Shown here: in pieces, positions 10,211 to 21,246 of the stretch
Numbering within the stretch: the stretch's first letter is position 1
Layout: each line of letters opens with the position of its first letter
NCBI RefSeq assembly: GCF_000473995.1
Contig: NC_022571.1
Span: 2,092,501 to 2,156,500 of the forward strand
Length of the DNA: 64,000 nt
Source of the DNA: Clostridium saccharobutylicum DSM 13864
Lineage (GTDB): Bacteria; Bacillota; Clostridia; Clostridiales; Clostridiaceae
Direction: 5' to 3'
Translations under genes and position numbers: made by a program
Notes under the pieces: model-generated
Databases searched by the model: none
What the model saw: only the letters and a program-made list of their open reading frames with translations
Told to the model about the DNA's origin: nothing

Positions 10211-11197
10211 ATGAAGGCTTTAGCATATGAAGTAGAAAAACATGAAGTAGAATATTTAAAAAGATATTCAGAAGAATTAAATATAGATATTACAATTGTT
10301 AGTGATTTGTTAACATTAGAAACTGTATCATTAACAAAAGGATATGAATACATAACAATAAATGGATTAAGTCAAATAGATAAAGTTTTATTTCAAAAGT
10401 TAAAAGAAAATGGTGTGAAATATGTAGCATCACGATGTGTAGGATATAATCATATGGATGTTAACGCAGCAAAAGAATTAGGGATTAGATTAAGTCATGG
10501 AACATATTCACCAAACAATGTAGCAGATTTTGCTGTGATGCTTATGTTAATGCTTATTAGAAAAGTTAAAATATCAATGGGTAGATCCAATGTTAATGAT
10601 TTTTCATTAAATGATTTGCAAGGAAGAGAAATGAAAGATTTAACAATTGGAGTAATAGGTACAGGTAAGATTGGAAGTACAGTAGTAAAAAATCTTAGTG
10701 GATTTGGATGTAGAACAATTGCATATGCAAGGCATCCAAATGAAAATTTAAAAGGAATTGTTGAATATGTTGATTTAGAAAGTATATACAGAGAAAGTGA
10801 CATTATTACTTTACATATGTCACTAACAGATGGCAATTACCATATAATTAATAATGATACGATAAGTAGAATGAAAGATGGAGTAATAATCATTAATACT
10901 GCAAGAGGTGGTCTGGTTAATACACAAGATCTTATTGTTGGATTAGAAACAGGAAAGATTGGAGCAGCAGGAATTGATACATATGAAGATGAAGAAGGTA
11001 TTTGCCATTTCAACCATAATGTTTCAATGGTTGGTCATCGTGAAATGTTTTATTTAAAACAATTTCCTAATGTTATTTTAACTCAACATTATGCATTCTT
11101 CACTGATCATGCAGTATCAGATATGGTGGAAAGTGCATTATGTAGTTTAAATGCATTTAGTAAGAATTTAAGCAACGCGTGTGAAATAATTGTATAA
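10211..11197 (+). CDS. D-2-hydroxyacid dehydrogenase, D-lactate dehydrogenase type
   Basis: A 328-aa NAD-dependent dehydrogenase of the D-LDH/VanH branch: reversible reduction of a 2-keto acid (probably pyruvate) to the D-hydroxy acid. G-T-G-K-I-G near residue 155 is the dinucleotide-binding loop. The catalytic triad is visible as Arg232 (T-A-R-G-G), Glu261 (D-T-Y-E-D-E) and His293 (T-Q-H-Y), close to canonical numbering for D-LDH. The ATG at 10211 is chosen because AAGGCAAGGGGATAGGG lies just before it and it gives the family's usual N-terminus. An open frame to 10142 has no ribosome site. A terminator follows at 11308-11347. Likely a fermentative D-lactate dehydrogenase. Confidence 0.85.
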   Translation: MKALAYEVEKHEVEYLKRYSEELNIDITIVSDLLTLETVSLTKGYEYITINGLSQIDKVLFQKLKENGVKYVASRCVGYNHMDVNAAKELGIRLSHGTYSPNNVADFAVMLMLMLIRKVKISMGRSNVNDFSLNDLQGREMKDLTIGVIGTGKIGSTVVKNLSGFGCRTIAYARHPNENLKGIVEYVDLESIYRESDIITLHMSLTDGNYHIINNDTISRMKDGVIIINTARGGLVNTQDLIVGLETGKIGAAGIDTYEDEEGICHFNHNVSMVGHREMFYLKQFPNVILTQHYAFFTDHAVSDMVESALCSLNAFSKNLSNACEIIV

Positions 11198-11307
11198 AAC
11201 TTTTAACTCTATAGATACTTGTTACCGGAAGTGTGGAACGTTATTGTAATTCAAAAATAGTATCTCTAAGTTACAGTGTGGAAAAATCATTCTTGTCTTT
11301 AATGTGA

Positions 11308-11347
11308 GACTCATGAAAATCAATTTATATTTTCGTGGGTCCTTTTA
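11308..11347 (+). terminator. terminator of the D-LDH-like gene
   Basis: GACTCATGAAAAT (11308-11320) pairs with ATTTTCGTGGGTC (11329-11341) with two G-U pairs, followed by CTTTT. Confidence 0.8.
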
Positions 11348-11867
11348 GTTTATAAGAATTTAGAGAAATATTTTCAATTCATAATCAATATGAAAAAACT
11401 ATTAAAAGTAATAATGTAAAAATATTTTAGGATCAATAAAGATGAACTCTGTCACAAATGACGTAGACAGTAATATATTTTAGAATTCATTTATAACAAA
11501 TATAGACAGTTATTTAAATTAATACAAGTAGTAGAAAAAAATAAAAAAAAGTATTAATAAAGTATATGTTGGTGTATAATAAGATAATTGAGAATAAAAG
11601 TATAAAAATGTCATATAAGTAACAATGCTTACTCATTATTATTCTGTGGAATTAGGGAATGATTATTATTTTATATTTTTATTAGTGCGAATAGTCACAA
11701 TTAAAAACTAATAGCGCAGTATGCGTGTCTATTAGTTTTTTCGCGTGTTTAAGGTTCAGGTGAAGCTATTGTTTCCTATAGAAAAACCAACACGAGCCTA
11801 AGAATCGCTTTATATTATACAGTACATGTATAATAAATACTTTATAAGAAGGGGAATATTTATTTAT
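11348..11867. other. intergenic gap with candidate leader RNA
   Basis: About 520 nt ahead of the first chemoreceptor gene. A TATAAT lies at 11575-11580, without a clear -35. A strong hairpin with a T-run lies at 11703-11741. No ORF with a ribosome site was seen. Confidence 0.5.
11703..11741 (+). terminator. compound hairpin with T-run (attenuator or sRNA end)
   Basis: AAAAACTAATAG (11703-11714) pairs with CTATTAGTTTTT (11729-11740), with the inner stem CGCA/TGCG (11715-11725). The T-run makes it a terminator. As the nearest upstream gene already has its own terminator, it may end a short RNA or attenuate the chemoreceptor gene 125 nt downstream. Confidence 0.65.
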
Positions 11868-13862
11868 ATGAAGAGTATTAAACAAAAAATAATATTAGTT
11901 ATTTCATTTACATGTATTTTAAGTTTATTAGTATCATCTGCGGTTAGCTACTTTATATCCAATCATGCTGTTATGAAGCAATCAAAGGATAGAATTGTAT
12001 CCGAAACAGGTAAGTATGCAGCAATTACTAATGGATGGGTTGATGCACAGGGGAAAATACTTAATGAAATTGGAGATGGAATACAGCAAATAGATATCTC
12101 CGATGAACAAAGAGTTTTAGATTATCTGACACAAAAAACAAAATCTAATACATTTGCATTAGCAGTGTATGCAGGTTTTACAGATAAAAAATATCTAGAT
12201 GGATCTGGGTGGATACCTGATGAAGATTTTGTATGTACACAAAGAGACTGGTATAAAAATGCAGTTGATAAGAAGGGATTAGTTTATTCTGAACCATATG
12301 TAGATGCACAATCAAAGAAAATGGTAGTATCTATATCAAAGCCTATCGTAAAAGATAATCAGATAGTAGGGGTAGTAGGTGTTGATATAAAACTAGATAC
12401 AATCACAAATATGTTAGAAGATGCTAAACCTATAAACAATAGTTATGTATTTTTATTAGATGATAACAATAATTTTATAGTACACCCTAATGAAGATTTT
12501 CAACCTACAGAAGATGATGCTAAAAGCATTAATAATGTTATGAATGGAAGTTTAGCTAAAGTAAGTGAAAACAATATAAGTTTATTAAAGGATTATGATG
12601 GTCAAGAAAAGTATTTTACAACATCTAAAATTGATTGTTGTAATTGGAGAATTGGTATAGCAGTAAGTAAAGCGGAATTAGAAAAACCACTTCAACCATT
12701 AATATTAGGTTTTATATTAACAATAGCTGCATCGTTAATATTTTCAATAGTAGTTTCTATATATTTTGGCGGAAAGATAGGGAAACCAATATTATCTTTA
12801 ACAAAGCTATTAAAGAAAACTTCTAATTTGGATTTAACTCATGATAGTAGTTGTGATTATTTGTTAGAAAGAAAAGATGAAATAGGACAATTAGCTAATG
12901 CTGCTATTGTAATGGAGAATTCCATTGCACAATTGATAAAGGATGTGCAAGAAGAAGCATTTGCTATTGAAAATATTGTGAATGTTGTGAGATGTGACGT
13001 ATCTGAGTTAAATGAAAATGTACAGGAAGTATCACAAACAGCAGAGGAACTATCAGCAGGAATGGAAGAAACAACAGCATCTGCGGAAGAAATGTCATCT
13101 ATGTCACAAGGAATAGAAATAGCTGTTAAATCCATAGCTGAAAAATCACAGGATGGAGCATTGAAATCTGGGGAAATAAATCAAAGAGCTGAAGAAACTA
13201 AGGACAATGTACAAGCATCTCAGAAAAAAGCAAATGAAATATTTATAAATACAAAAGAAGGGCTTAAAGATGCTATTAAAGAGTCAAGTGTAGTAGAGCA
13301 GATAAATATTCTTTCAGAAGCTATTATGCAAATAACAGATCAAACAAACCTTTTAGCTTTAAATGCAGCAATAGAAGCTGCAAGAGCAGGTGAAGCAGGA
13401 AAAGGATTTTCAGTAGTAGCCGATGAGATTAGAGTCCTTGCAGATCAATCAAATAGTACAATAGGCGAAATACAAAATGTAACAGTTAAAGTTTTGGGAG
13501 CAGTTAATAATCTATCAGAAAGAGCTAATAACCTTCTAAAGTACATAGAAAAAGATGTTCATAAAGATTATAAGACAATGCTTGCAGTAGCCAATAAATA
13601 TAGTGATGATGCTAAATTTGTAAATAATTTGGTAGAAGAGTTTAGTTCTACATCAGAGGAACTTTTTGCATCAAATAGTGAGGTATCAAGATGCATAGAT
13701 TGTGTAGCACAGGCAGCAAATGAAGGAACATCAGAAATAGTAAATATATCAATGAGAATATCAGAAATTGGAAGTAAATCAAATGATGTATTAGAACAAG
13801 CACATAAAGCAAAGGAAAGTGCTGATAACTTGAAAATCGAAATTTCTAAGTTTAAAATTTAA
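11868..13862 (+). CDS. methyl-accepting chemotaxis protein, Cache-type sensor
   Basis: A 664-aa transmembrane chemoreceptor. TM1 is at about 8-30. The extracellular part (about 35-275) has the double-Cache look: W-x6-D-x-W-Y-K near 130, S-x-P-Y-V-D near 145, then [11 protein letters not shown]2 is at about 280-305, followed by HAMP and a long coiled-coil signalling domain with the conserved tip ([18 protein letters not shown], then [12 protein letters not shown]). It passes ligand binding to CheA/CheW; Cache receptors usually bind amino or organic acids. The ATG at 11868 follows AGAAGGGGA at rather long spacing; an in-frame ATG lies at 11826. A terminator follows at 13896-13926. Confidence 0.92.
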   Translation: MKSIKQKIILVISFTCILSLLVSSAVSYFISNHAVMKQSKDRIVSETGKYAAITNGWVDAQGKILNEIGDGIQQIDISDEQRVLDYLTQKTKSNTFALAVYAGFTDKKYLDGSGWIPDEDFVCTQRDWYKNAVDKKGLVYSEPYVDAQSKKMVVSISKPIVKDNQIVGVVGVDIKLDTITNMLEDAKPINNSYVFLLDDNNNFIVHPNEDFQPTEDDAKSINNVMNGSLAKVSENNISLLKDYDGQEKYFTTSKIDCCNWRIGIAVSKAELEKPLQPLILGFILTIAASLIFSIVVSIYFGGKIGKPILSLTKLLKKTSNLDLTHDSSCDYLLERKDEIGQLANAAIVMENSIAQLIKDVQEEAFAIENIVNVVRCDVSELNENVQEVSQTAEELSAGMEETTASAEEMSSMSQGIEIAVKSIAEKSQDGALKSGEINQRAEETKDNVQASQKKANEIFINTKEGLKDAIKESSVVEQINILSEAIMQITDQTNLLALNAAIEAARAGEAGKGFSVVADEIRVLADQSNSTIGEIQNVTVKVLGAVNNLSERANNLLKYIEKDVHKDYKTMLAVANKYSDDAKFVNNLVEEFSSTSEELFASNSEVSRCIDCVAQAANEGTSEIVNISMRISEIGSKSNDVLEQAHKAKESADNLKIEISKFKI

Positions 13863-13895
13863 ACTATAGTGGACCAAGACTTGGTATTATATATA

Positions 13896-13926
13896 TCCTC
13901 GACAATAGTGTTGTCGAGGATTTTTG
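13896..13926 (+). terminator. terminator of the first chemoreceptor gene
   Basis: TCCTCGACAA (13896-13905) / TTGTCGAGGA (13911-13920) followed by TTTTTG. Confidence 0.92.
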
Positions 13927-14136
13927 TTTTTGTTGCTGGCTGTGCTATTTCACGTTGAAATGTTTTGCTAAGCAAAATCTAATTAGTTTATGTTATATGA
14001 TTTAGTTATAATATGAGTAGTCTGAAAATGAAATAAAATTTGTACAAAAATGATAACAAATATATTTTGATATAACTTATAATTACAATGTAAATATTTA
14101 CAAGGTGATTATAGTGTATCATGAAATGGAGGAAAT

Positions 14137-15069
14137 ATGAGTTCATATATTTTTGAAACAATTGAGCATGAAGAGAAATATCCAGCAAAAGTGTTTGTAA
14201 CATCAATTGAACATTCTAGTTTTCATTGGCATTATGATTATGAATTAATTTTAATTTTAAAAGGATCTTTAATAGTAAATGCGAGCCCCAAGATAACGGT
14301 GTTGGAGGCAGGAAATATTGTTTTGTTAAATTCAAAAGCAGTACATGAATTACAACGTACTAAGGAAGATAATGTATGTTTATTTATTCAGATGAACGAG
14401 AATTTATTTAAGAATTCAAAAGATGATAATAAATCATATTATTTTTATTTAAATAGCAAACTTAGCGATAAAAAGCCTAAAAACGGATATAGTGCATATG
14501 TTGCTACTGCTGCGAAAATTGGACTTGAAAGTCAGGGAGATGAAATATTTAATAATTGCCGGGTAAAATCTTTAGTTTATATGTTAATAGCAGATTTATT
14601 TGAATTCACATTATATGATATTCATCAAAAAGCTGTAAATTTAAAAGAAACAGAGAATACAGAATTACTCATGCAGGTAATAAATTTTATTCAAAAAAAT
14701 TATAAAAAGGATACGGTGTTAGAAGAATTATATAAGTTTATAGGCTTATGCGAGAAATCAGTTTATCGTTTTTTAAAAGCAAATATTGGCTTATCACCTA
14801 AGGATTTAGTACTTAGTAGAAAAATAGAAGCTTCTAAATATATGCTTAAGTTTTCAAATAAATCAATTAGCTTTATAGCAAATGATTGCGGCTTTTATTC
14901 TGAAAGTACTTTTTACAGAACTTTTAAAAAAGAAATGGGTGTGACGCCTGCTGAGTACCGAAAAAGTGGAGCAAGTTTAAATGCGGATCATAATATACAA
15001 GGTTATTTACGGTTTAATTTTAAAGAATCTATTAATTTATTAGAAAAATATTGTAAAGGAGATATGTAA
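14137..15069 (+). CDS. AraC-family regulator with cupin sensor
   Basis: 310 aa. The N-terminal AraC-type cupin (about 15-100: H-W-H-Y-D-Y-E-L-I near 27, then L-x-A-G-N-I-V-L-L-N-S) should bind a small ligand, probably a sugar. The C-terminal two-helix-turn-helix DNA-binding domain (about 190-285) ends with the family signature F-Y-S-E-S-T-F-Y-R-T-F-K-K-E-M-G-V-T-P-A-E-Y-R. The stop is 2 nt before the start of the GH3 gene, so the two are co-transcribed and the regulator presumably activates the glucosidase. The start follows GGAGGAAAT. The C-terminal extension after the HTH (about 25 aa) is not recognised. Confidence 0.9.
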   Translation: MSSYIFETIEHEEKYPAKVFVTSIEHSSFHWHYDYELILILKGSLIVNASPKITVLEAGNIVLLNSKAVHELQRTKEDNVCLFIQMNENLFKNSKDDNKSYYFYLNSKLSDKKPKNGYSAYVATAAKIGLESQGDEIFNNCRVKSLVYMLIADLFEFTLYDIHQKAVNLKETENTELLMQVINFIQKNYKKDTVLEELYKFIGLCEKSVYRFLKANIGLSPKDLVLSRKIEASKYMLKFSNKSISFIANDCGFYSESTFYRTFKKEMGVTPAEYRKSGASLNADHNIQGYLRFNFKESINLLEKYCKGDM

Positions 15070-15071
15070 AA

Positions 15072-17141
15072 ATGAAATGTAATAAATCAAAAAGATTATC
15101 TTATACAAAAAAGGCAAAGGAAATAGTTAATTCTTTAACTTTAGAAGAAAAGGTTTCCTTAATGGGTGGGAATGTTACTCTTAATGATATGCTTTCAGAT
15201 TTAAGAGATGCTGATGAGCGAAAACATTATAATAGTTATCCTTATCCAGCAGGAGGAATAGAGAAGGATAATGTACCTCCTATGCTTTTCTGCGATGGCC
15301 CAAGAGGGGTAGTTTGTAGTGCTGGAAAAAGCACATGTTTTCCAGTATCAATGCTTAGAGGTGCAACATTTGATACATCATTAGAAGAAAAAATAGGTAA
15401 TGCTATAGGTAAAGAAGTTCATGGTTATAAAGGTAACCTATTTGCAGGAGTATGTATTAACCTTCCATATAATCCAGGCTGGGGAAGAAGTCAAGAAACT
15501 TATGGTGAAGAATCTTTTCACTTAGGGGAAATGGGACGAGCATTAGTTAAAGGTGTACAAAATGAAAATGTAATAGCATGTGTAAAACATTTTGCTTTTA
15601 ACCAAATGGAAATTTCCAGATTTAAAGTAAATGTTGAATGTGATAAACGTACTGAAAGAGAAGTATTTCTTCCTCATTTCAAGAAATGTGTTGATGCAGG
15701 TGCAGCAGCTATTATGAGTTCTTACAACTTATATAAAGGAACTCATTGTGGACATCATGATTATTTATTAAATCAGGTATTGAAAAAGGAATGGGATTTT
15801 GATGGATTTGTTATGAGTGACTTTATTTGGGGAGTTAGAGAGACAGTTGAAGCAGCTAATGGCGGACAAGATATGGAAATGTGTTGTACTCAGTTCTTTG
15901 GAGATAAATTAGTAGAGGCTGTAAAAAATGGACAAGTAAAAGAAAGCAAAATTGATGAGTCTGCATTACGTATTGTGCGTACATTGCTAGCATTTAAAGA
16001 TGCTTATTCAAATGAATATGATGAGAGCGTAATTGGATGTGAAGATCACATTAAACTTGCACTTCAGGCAGCAAGAGAGGGAATTACATTAATTAAGAAT
16101 GAAAATAATTTATTACCATTAAGCAAAGATAAAATAAAAAAAATTGTTGTGTTAGGAAAATTAGGTGATAAGGAAGTAATTGGAGATCATGGTTCAAGTC
16201 AAGTGAGACCTGCTTATGTTATAACACCATTACAGGGAATTGCTAATGCAGCACCTAAAGCACAGGTTGTATATTATAATGGTGAAAATTTGGACCATGC
16301 AAAAGAATTAGCTAAAGATGCAGATGGAGTTATATTTGTAGTTGGATATAACTATGATGATGAAGGTGAATATATATCAGAAGATGAATTTGAATCTTAT
16401 ACAGGAGCAGCAGGAGGAGATAGAAAAAACTCCTTAGGTCTTCATGAAAATGAAATTAAATTAATACAGGAAGTAGGTCCTGTTAACACTAATTCAATAG
16501 CTGTGTTAATTGGTGGAAATATGATAATGATGGAAGAATGGAAAGAAAGTGTTGGAGCTATAATGATGGCATATTATCCAGGCATGGAAGGTGGAACTGC
16601 AATAGGAGAGATTGTATTTGGAGATGTTAATCCAAGTGGGAAATTACCATATGTAATTCCATTTAAAGAAAGTGATCTTCCACAAGTAAATTGGGATACA
16701 ACATCTCAATGGTATGAGTACTATCATGGATATACAAAGCTAGAAAAGGAGGGCATAAAACCATCTGTTCCATATGGTTTTGGACTATCTTATACTAAGT
16801 TTGATTTTAGTGATGCAAAGTTTGATGTATCTGATGATAGTGTTATCGCTAAATGTACTGTTAAAAACATAGGGAAAATAGCAGGGGATGAAGTCGTACA
16901 AATGTATGTTGGATTCAAAAATTCTTCTGTGGAGAGGCCTGTAAAATTGTTAAGAGGTTTTGCTCGTGTAAGTTTACAGCCAGGAGAAAGCAAAGAAGTG
17001 ACAATAACTTGTCCTAAAGAAGAACTTTGCTGGTACAATACTAAAACAGAACAAATGGAATTAGAACAAATGGAATATGAGGTGTATATAGGAAGCAGTA
17101 GTGCAGATTCAGATCTATGTATGGGAAAAGTTACATTGTAA
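15072..17141 (+). CDS. glycoside hydrolase family 3, beta-glucosidase type
   Basis: A 689-aa intracellular enzyme with no signal peptide. It shows the GH3 layout: N-terminal barrel (about 15-330), (alpha/beta)6 sandwich (about 340-560), fibronectin-type C-terminal domain (about 590-685). V-M-S-D-F (Asp250) is the expected nucleophile position, and K-H-F and D-G-P-R-G substrate-pocket motifs are present. The family removes terminal beta-linked glucose or xylose from oligosaccharides. Located 2 nt after the AraC gene, with GGAGAT as ribosome site. A GPH sugar symporter follows beyond a nested inverted repeat, suggesting import of a beta-glycoside and its hydrolysis in the cytoplasm. The exact substrate is not readable. 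Confidence 0.9.
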   Translation: MKCNKSKRLSYTKKAKEIVNSLTLEEKVSLMGGNVTLNDMLSDLRDADERKHYNSYPYPAGGIEKDNVPPMLFCDGPRGVVCSAGKSTCFPVSMLRGATFDTSLEEKIGNAIGKEVHGYKGNLFAGVCINLPYNPGWGRSQETYGEESFHLGEMGRALVKGVQNENVIACVKHFAFNQMEISRFKVNVECDKRTEREVFLPHFKKCVDAGAAAIMSSYNLYKGTHCGHHDYLLNQVLKKEWDFDGFVMSDFIWGVRETVEAANGGQDMEMCCTQFFGDKLVEAVKNGQVKESKIDESALRIVRTLLAFKDAYSNEYDESVIGCEDHIKLALQAAREGITLIKNENNLLPLSKDKIKKIVVLGKLGDKEVIGDHGSSQVRPAYVITPLQGIANAAPKAQVVYYNGENLDHAKELAKDADGVIFVVGYNYDDEGEYISEDEFESYTGAAGGDRKNSLGLHENEIKLIQEVGPVNTNSIAVLIGGNMIMMEEWKESVGAIMMAYYPGMEGGTAIGEIVFGDVNPSGKLPYVIPFKESDLPQVNWDTTSQWYEYYHGYTKLEKEGIKPSVPYGFGLSYTKFDFSDAKFDVSDDSVIAKCTVKNIGKIAGDEVVQMYVGFKNSSVERPVKLLRGFARVSLQPGESKEVTITCPKEELCWYNTKTEQMELEQMEYEVYIGSSSADSDLCMGKVTL

Positions 17142-17165
17142 TTGTTTTAAATACAAATGAAATGA

Positions 17166-17256
17166 CAGAGTAAAGAGTATTAGTTTAATTACAGTTAATA
17201 TTAGTGGTTGATTAGTTAATATTAACTGTACATAAAAATATAATTACTTTACTCTG
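17166..17256. repeat. nested inverted repeat between GH3 and symporter genes
   Basis: Outer arms CAGAGTAAAG (17166-17175) / CTTTACTCTG (17247-17256). Inner arms TACAGTTAATATTA (17190-17203) / TAATATTAACTGTA (17217-17230). A partial T-run (CTATATTTTTG) follows. It may act as a terminator for the GH3 transcript, possibly with read-through. Confidence 0.7.
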
Positions 17257-17450
17257 CTATATTTTTGAAATATATAAGTTTTAATTAAAATTCATCGCTT
17301 TTAGTATAAGTATTATTTCAAAAGGTTAAAAAGATTTCAGCATTCATTATTTATTGACAAATGTGCATTATTAATTAGAACATATATATCCTTAAAGTAA
17401 TCGTTTAATTATTCTATATGTTGAGTACGATGAAAGGAATGAATATTTTT

Positions 17451-18779
17451 ATGAAAGAAAAAATTAATTTAAGAGAAAAGCTTTCTTATTCAATAGGTGA
17501 TGTAGGATGTAACTTTGTATATGTGCCAATTACTTCTTTTTTGATGATATATTATACTAATAGTGTTGGGCTTGGAGTAGCAGCAGTTGGGACACTAATG
17601 CTGATTGCTAGACTTTTAGATGGTGTAACAGATTTATCAATTGGAGCACTTATTGATAAAACTAATACAAGATGGGGGAAAACAAGACCCTGGATTTTAT
17701 GGAGCGCACCATTTATGGGGATTGGTTTGGTATTGTTGTTTAATGTTCCTATGGGACTCAGCAATGGTGGAAAGCTGATTTATGCATATATTACTTATAT
17801 ATTTTTAGTGTCAATTGTATACACAGCATCAAATTTGTCATATTGTACATTACTTTCAAGAATATCAAGTAATATACAGGAACGTTCAGTTTTGAGTTCA
17901 ATTCGATTTGTTTTCGTTATTTCATTTACTATTATATTATCAATGATTACAAATCCATTGGTTGAAAAGTATGGATGGTCAAAACTTTCAGTTATTTATG
18001 GAATAATTTCATGTGTATTTCTATTCATAACATTTGCATTTACTAAAGAAAGAAATCAGGATGAAAAGGGAGAAAAATTTAATTTAAAAGTAGGAATTGG
18101 TTCTTTGATGAAAAATAAATACTTTTTACTTATAGCGATTATGTTTATTATTATTTATACAGATATGGGATTATTTTCAGGGGCTACTCTTTATTATACA
18201 ACCTATGTATTAAATAATGCTAACTTAATGGGAATGCTTACTTTAGCACTTTATGCACCTATGATAGTTGGATTTGCACTTTTACCTAAGTTTATAAGTA
18301 AATTTGGTAAATGGAAAGTTATGATGTTTGGTTTTCTAGTGAAATTAATAGGGGTTATTATTATGGCAATTAATCCTGCTTCTTATGAGCTTGTTATGGG
18401 AGGAAGTATTATAAAAGGTTTTGGTATGGCGCCTCTAATAGTTGGAATTTTCGCAATTGTTGCAGATGCTGTAGATTATGGAGAATGGAAAACTGGTATA
18501 CGTGCAGATGGATTAATTAACAGCTGTGTAAGTTTTGGAATGAAATTAGGCGGTGGTCTTGGTACTGCAATTCTCGGATGGATTCTTGACTGGGGAAAAT
18601 ATAATGGAACAGCTGCTGTACAGACAGGAGCAGCAATAAAGGCAATTAATGTTTCATTTATATATTCAGGGATTGTATTTACCATAGTTGGATTAATTGT
18701 AATGTATTTTATAAACATGGATAAGTTTGCAAGTAAGATGGTATCTGATCTTAATGTTAAAAGAACTTCTGATTTATAA
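17451..18779 (+). CDS. GPH-family sugar:cation symporter (MelB-like)
   Basis: A 442-aa carrier with 12 spans. It has the glycoside-pentoside-hexuronide family signatures: L-S-Y-S-I-G-D-V-G near residue 10, R-L-L-D-G-V-T-D (about 57-64) with the conserved acidic residues of TM2, and T-x-W-G-K-x-R-P-W in the following loop. It imports a glycoside or oligosaccharide with Na+ or H+. It lies downstream of AraC-GH3 and probably supplies that enzyme's substrate. Several ATGs are possible (17418, 17430, 17439, 17451). 17451 gives the usual N-terminus and lies 12 nt after AAAGGA. A terminator follows at 18866-18895. Confidence 0.88.
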   Translation: MKEKINLREKLSYSIGDVGCNFVYVPITSFLMIYYTNSVGLGVAAVGTLMLIARLLDGVTDLSIGALIDKTNTRWGKTRPWILWSAPFMGIGLVLLFNVPMGLSNGGKLIYAYITYIFLVSIVYTASNLSYCTLLSRISSNIQERSVLSSIRFVFVISFTIILSMITNPLVEKYGWSKLSVIYGIISCVFLFITFAFTKERNQDEKGEKFNLKVGIGSLMKNKYFLLIAIMFIIIYTDMGLFSGATLYYTTYVLNNANLMGMLTLALYAPMIVGFALLPKFISKFGKWKVMMFGFLVKLIGVIIMAINPASYELVMGGSIIKGFGMAPLIVGIFAIVADAVDYGEWKTGIRADGLINSCVSFGMKLGGGLGTAILGWILDWGKYNGTAAVQTGAAIKAINVSFIYSGIVFTIVGLIVMYFINMDKFASKMVSDLNVKRTSDL

Positions 18780-18865
18780 AATTATAGATGATTACTTTTA
18801 TTTTCAATCGTGTATTTAAAAGGTCACGTTTCACCTTCAACATTAAAGCTCACGATGTATAATAA

Positions 18866-18895
18866 TCGTATTGGAGAAATCCAGTACGGTTTTTT
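18866..18895 (+). terminator. terminator of the GPH symporter gene
   Basis: CGTATTGGA / TCCAGTACG with a GAAA loop (18867-18888), followed by GTTTTTT. Confidence 0.85.
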
Positions 18896-19449
18896 AATAT
18901 ATTTAGATAAGTTTACTGATTTTATTGTAAATTGAGGTGTAATGTGTAATTTAAGGAAATTAACAAAATGCATTGTAAAGTAGTCTTATTTTGTTATACT
19001 TATTATGAATAAGTATATATAAATAGGTTTAATAATAAGGGAGGTTATCATATTGGGGTATACTGTTTGAAAGAACAAAATGCAAAAACATAGGCGTTAA
19101 AAATAGAGAAGAAATTTAATCAGGGAAAATAATAAAAATATTCTAGGATTTTAGGTTGGTATAGATAATTAGATTTTAAGAATTCCTCAGGGAATTATTG
19201 AATCTGTTGCTGCTAATTTAAAGGAATCTGAGTATGTAAATGGAAAACTAATGATAAGCTTTTACTTTTGCTTAATATTCAAGTACTTTTTAAATATTGA
19301 AATATCACGACTTAATATATGAGTTCTAATTAATTTGCTACATCAAATTAATATACAGTAGCTAATATATGTAGTTTATTTATTGGAAAATATATAATTA
19401 GTATAAAAAAACACAAGCAAAATTTAAAAGAGAAAAGGATGTGTTATAA
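18896..19449. other. intergenic gap with possible gene relic
   Basis: About 550 nt ahead of the second chemoreceptor gene. Reading from 19173 gives about 49 sense codons after an in-frame stop, starting I-L-R-I-P-Q-G-I-I-E-S-V-A-A-N-L. This looks protein-like, but there is no start or ribosome site and it ends at 19320-19322. The family was not recognised. The rest is AT-rich with nothing seen. Confidence 0.35.
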
Positions 19450-21171
19450 ATGTTGAATAAATTTAAAATAGGTACTAAGTTATACTTAGGATTTGGAATT
19501 ATCACTTTAATTATGATTTTAGTTTTATCTTTTTCTTACAGTAATTTTAATGAGGAGTCTCAGGTTGTTGATTGGAACATTCATACATATCAGGTTATTG
19601 GTGAGGCAGATAATATTTTGGAAAGCCTAATTAACATGGAAACAGGTTTAAGAGGATATGCTATTACAGGTCAAGACACGTTCTTGCAGCCATATAATCA
19701 GGGCGAGATCGATTTTCAAAAACATATTGAGAAGATAAAGGAACTAACTTCCGATAATTCTAAACAACAACAAAGGATAGATGATTTGTCCAAGGATTAT
19801 CGAGATTGGTCAAAAATGGAAGGTTCTTCTTTGATAACTACTCGTCAAAAGGTTAACTCGAATCAAGGAAATATAACAGATGTTATAAATTTTGAAATGT
19901 CTCAAAATGGCAAGAAGTCAATGGATGATATGAGAAAATTGATTAGTGATATTAAGCAGGAAGAGAGCAGTTTATTAGATCAACGTACTGCAAGTCTAAA
20001 GATAACTGAAAGAAATACAAGAATTGTTATAATTGGTGGGGGAGTAATTACTTTAATCCTTGCTATATTTTTAGCGTTAATAATTTCGAGAAATATTATT
20101 AAGGCCATTGGAATGTTGACTTTAAAGTTATCGAATATAGCTGAGGCAGAGGGAGATTTAACACAAACAGTAGAGCTATCAAACAAAGATGAGCTTGGTT
20201 TAATGGCACAAAAATTTAATTTGATGTTAGAAAAGACTAGAAAAACTATTTCGAAAGTAGCTCAAAATTCCAACATATTAAGTGAGAGAGCCTCAACGTT
20301 ATCGTCTAACGCTGAAGAAATAAGTAAATCTTCTGATCAAATGGCAGCTACAGTTGAAGAAATGGCTATTGGTAATCAGGAAATTGCTAAAGAAGTATAT
20401 TCTGTAAGTAATATGGCTGATAATATAAACAAAATGTCCCAAGATACTTCTGTTGAGTTAAATAATTTGGTTGAGAATGGAAAGTTAGTTGAAAAGATTG
20501 TATATGAAGGGCAAAATATAATCAAAAACCAAACTACTCATATGAACCAAACAGTGGAGATATCTAAAGAAGTTAAAAATGCTGTTGAAGGATTAGTCTT
20601 GAAAACAGATTCAATAAATAAAATTGCAGAAACCATAAACGGTATTGCTGAGCAAACTAATTTGTTAGCTTTGAATGCTGCTATTGAGGCTGCCAGGGCT
20701 GGTGAACATGGAAAAGGATTTACGGTAGTTGCTGAGGAAGTAAGAAAATTGGCTGAGCTTTCTCTTAAATCAACTGGAGAGGTATTTACTACAATTTCAG
20801 AAATTCAGGCAGCTGTCGGACAAACTGTAGCCCAAATGAAAGAAAGTGAAATTACTATTCACAAGCAAGAGGAGGCTACAAGACAAACACAGGATTCTTT
20901 CACCAAAATTAATGAGCAAATAAATGATATGGTATCTAAAATTGAATCAACCAGCAGTAAAATAAATAAGGTAATTGAACAAGTAGAGCATTTAAATGTA
21001 TCTTTACAAAATGTTTCAGCTATAACAGAAGAATCATCAACTTCTGCAGAAGAAGTATCTGCCTCTGTAGAGGAACAGGTTTCAGGTATAACAGATATGG
21101 CAAGTTTGGCAACTGTGCTGAATGATTTATCAGTAGAATTACAAAAAAACGTTAATTTGTTTAAATATTAA
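19450..21171 (+). CDS. methyl-accepting chemotaxis protein, CHASE3-type sensor
   Basis: 573 aa. TM1 is at about 9-30. The extracellular region to about 185 resembles CHASE3: [12 protein letters not shown] near 70, with helical flanks. TM2 is at about 190-213, HAMP at about 215-265, then the signalling coiled coil with the tip [20 protein letters not shown] (near 398). The C-terminal half has adaptation-type E-E-S-S-T-S-A-E-E motifs. Signals to the CheA pathway; the ligand is unknown. The start follows AGAGAAAAGGATG at normal spacing. A terminator follows at 21204-21246. Confidence 0.92.
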   Translation: MLNKFKIGTKLYLGFGIITLIMILVLSFSYSNFNEESQVVDWNIHTYQVIGEADNILESLINMETGLRGYAITGQDTFLQPYNQGEIDFQKHIEKIKELTSDNSKQQQRIDDLSKDYRDWSKMEGSSLITTRQKVNSNQGNITDVINFEMSQNGKKSMDDMRKLISDIKQEESSLLDQRTASLKITERNTRIVIIGGGVITLILAIFLALIISRNIIKAIGMLTLKLSNIAEAEGDLTQTVELSNKDELGLMAQKFNLMLEKTRKTISKVAQNSNILSERASTLSSNAEEISKSSDQMAATVEEMAIGNQEIAKEVYSVSNMADNINKMSQDTSVELNNLVENGKLVEKIVYEGQNIIKNQTTHMNQTVEISKEVKNAVEGLVLKTDSINKIAETINGIAEQTNLLALNAAIEAARAGEHGKGFTVVAEEVRKLAELSLKSTGEVFTTISEIQAAVGQTVAQMKESEITIHKQEEATRQTQDSFTKINEQINDMVSKIESTSSKINKVIEQVEHLNVSLQNVSAITEESSTSAEEVSASVEEQVSGITDMASLATVLNDLSVELQKNVNLFKY

Positions 21172-21203
21172 TCATTATTATTTTTATAGAATAAATGTGT
21201 TTG

Positions 21204-21246
21204 AAGATCACGTTGAAGTAATATTCAACGTGATCTTTAACTTTTT
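21204..21246 (+). terminator. terminator of the CHASE3 chemoreceptor gene
   Basis: A 14-bp perfect stem, AAGATCACGTTGAA (21204-21217) / TTCAACGTGATCTT (21224-21237), followed by TAACTTTTT. Confidence 0.9.

Noticed and set aside
12857..13135. Minus-strand Ser-rich ORF inside the chemoreceptor gene
   Set aside because: Shadow of the coiled-coil coding strand; no ribosome site.
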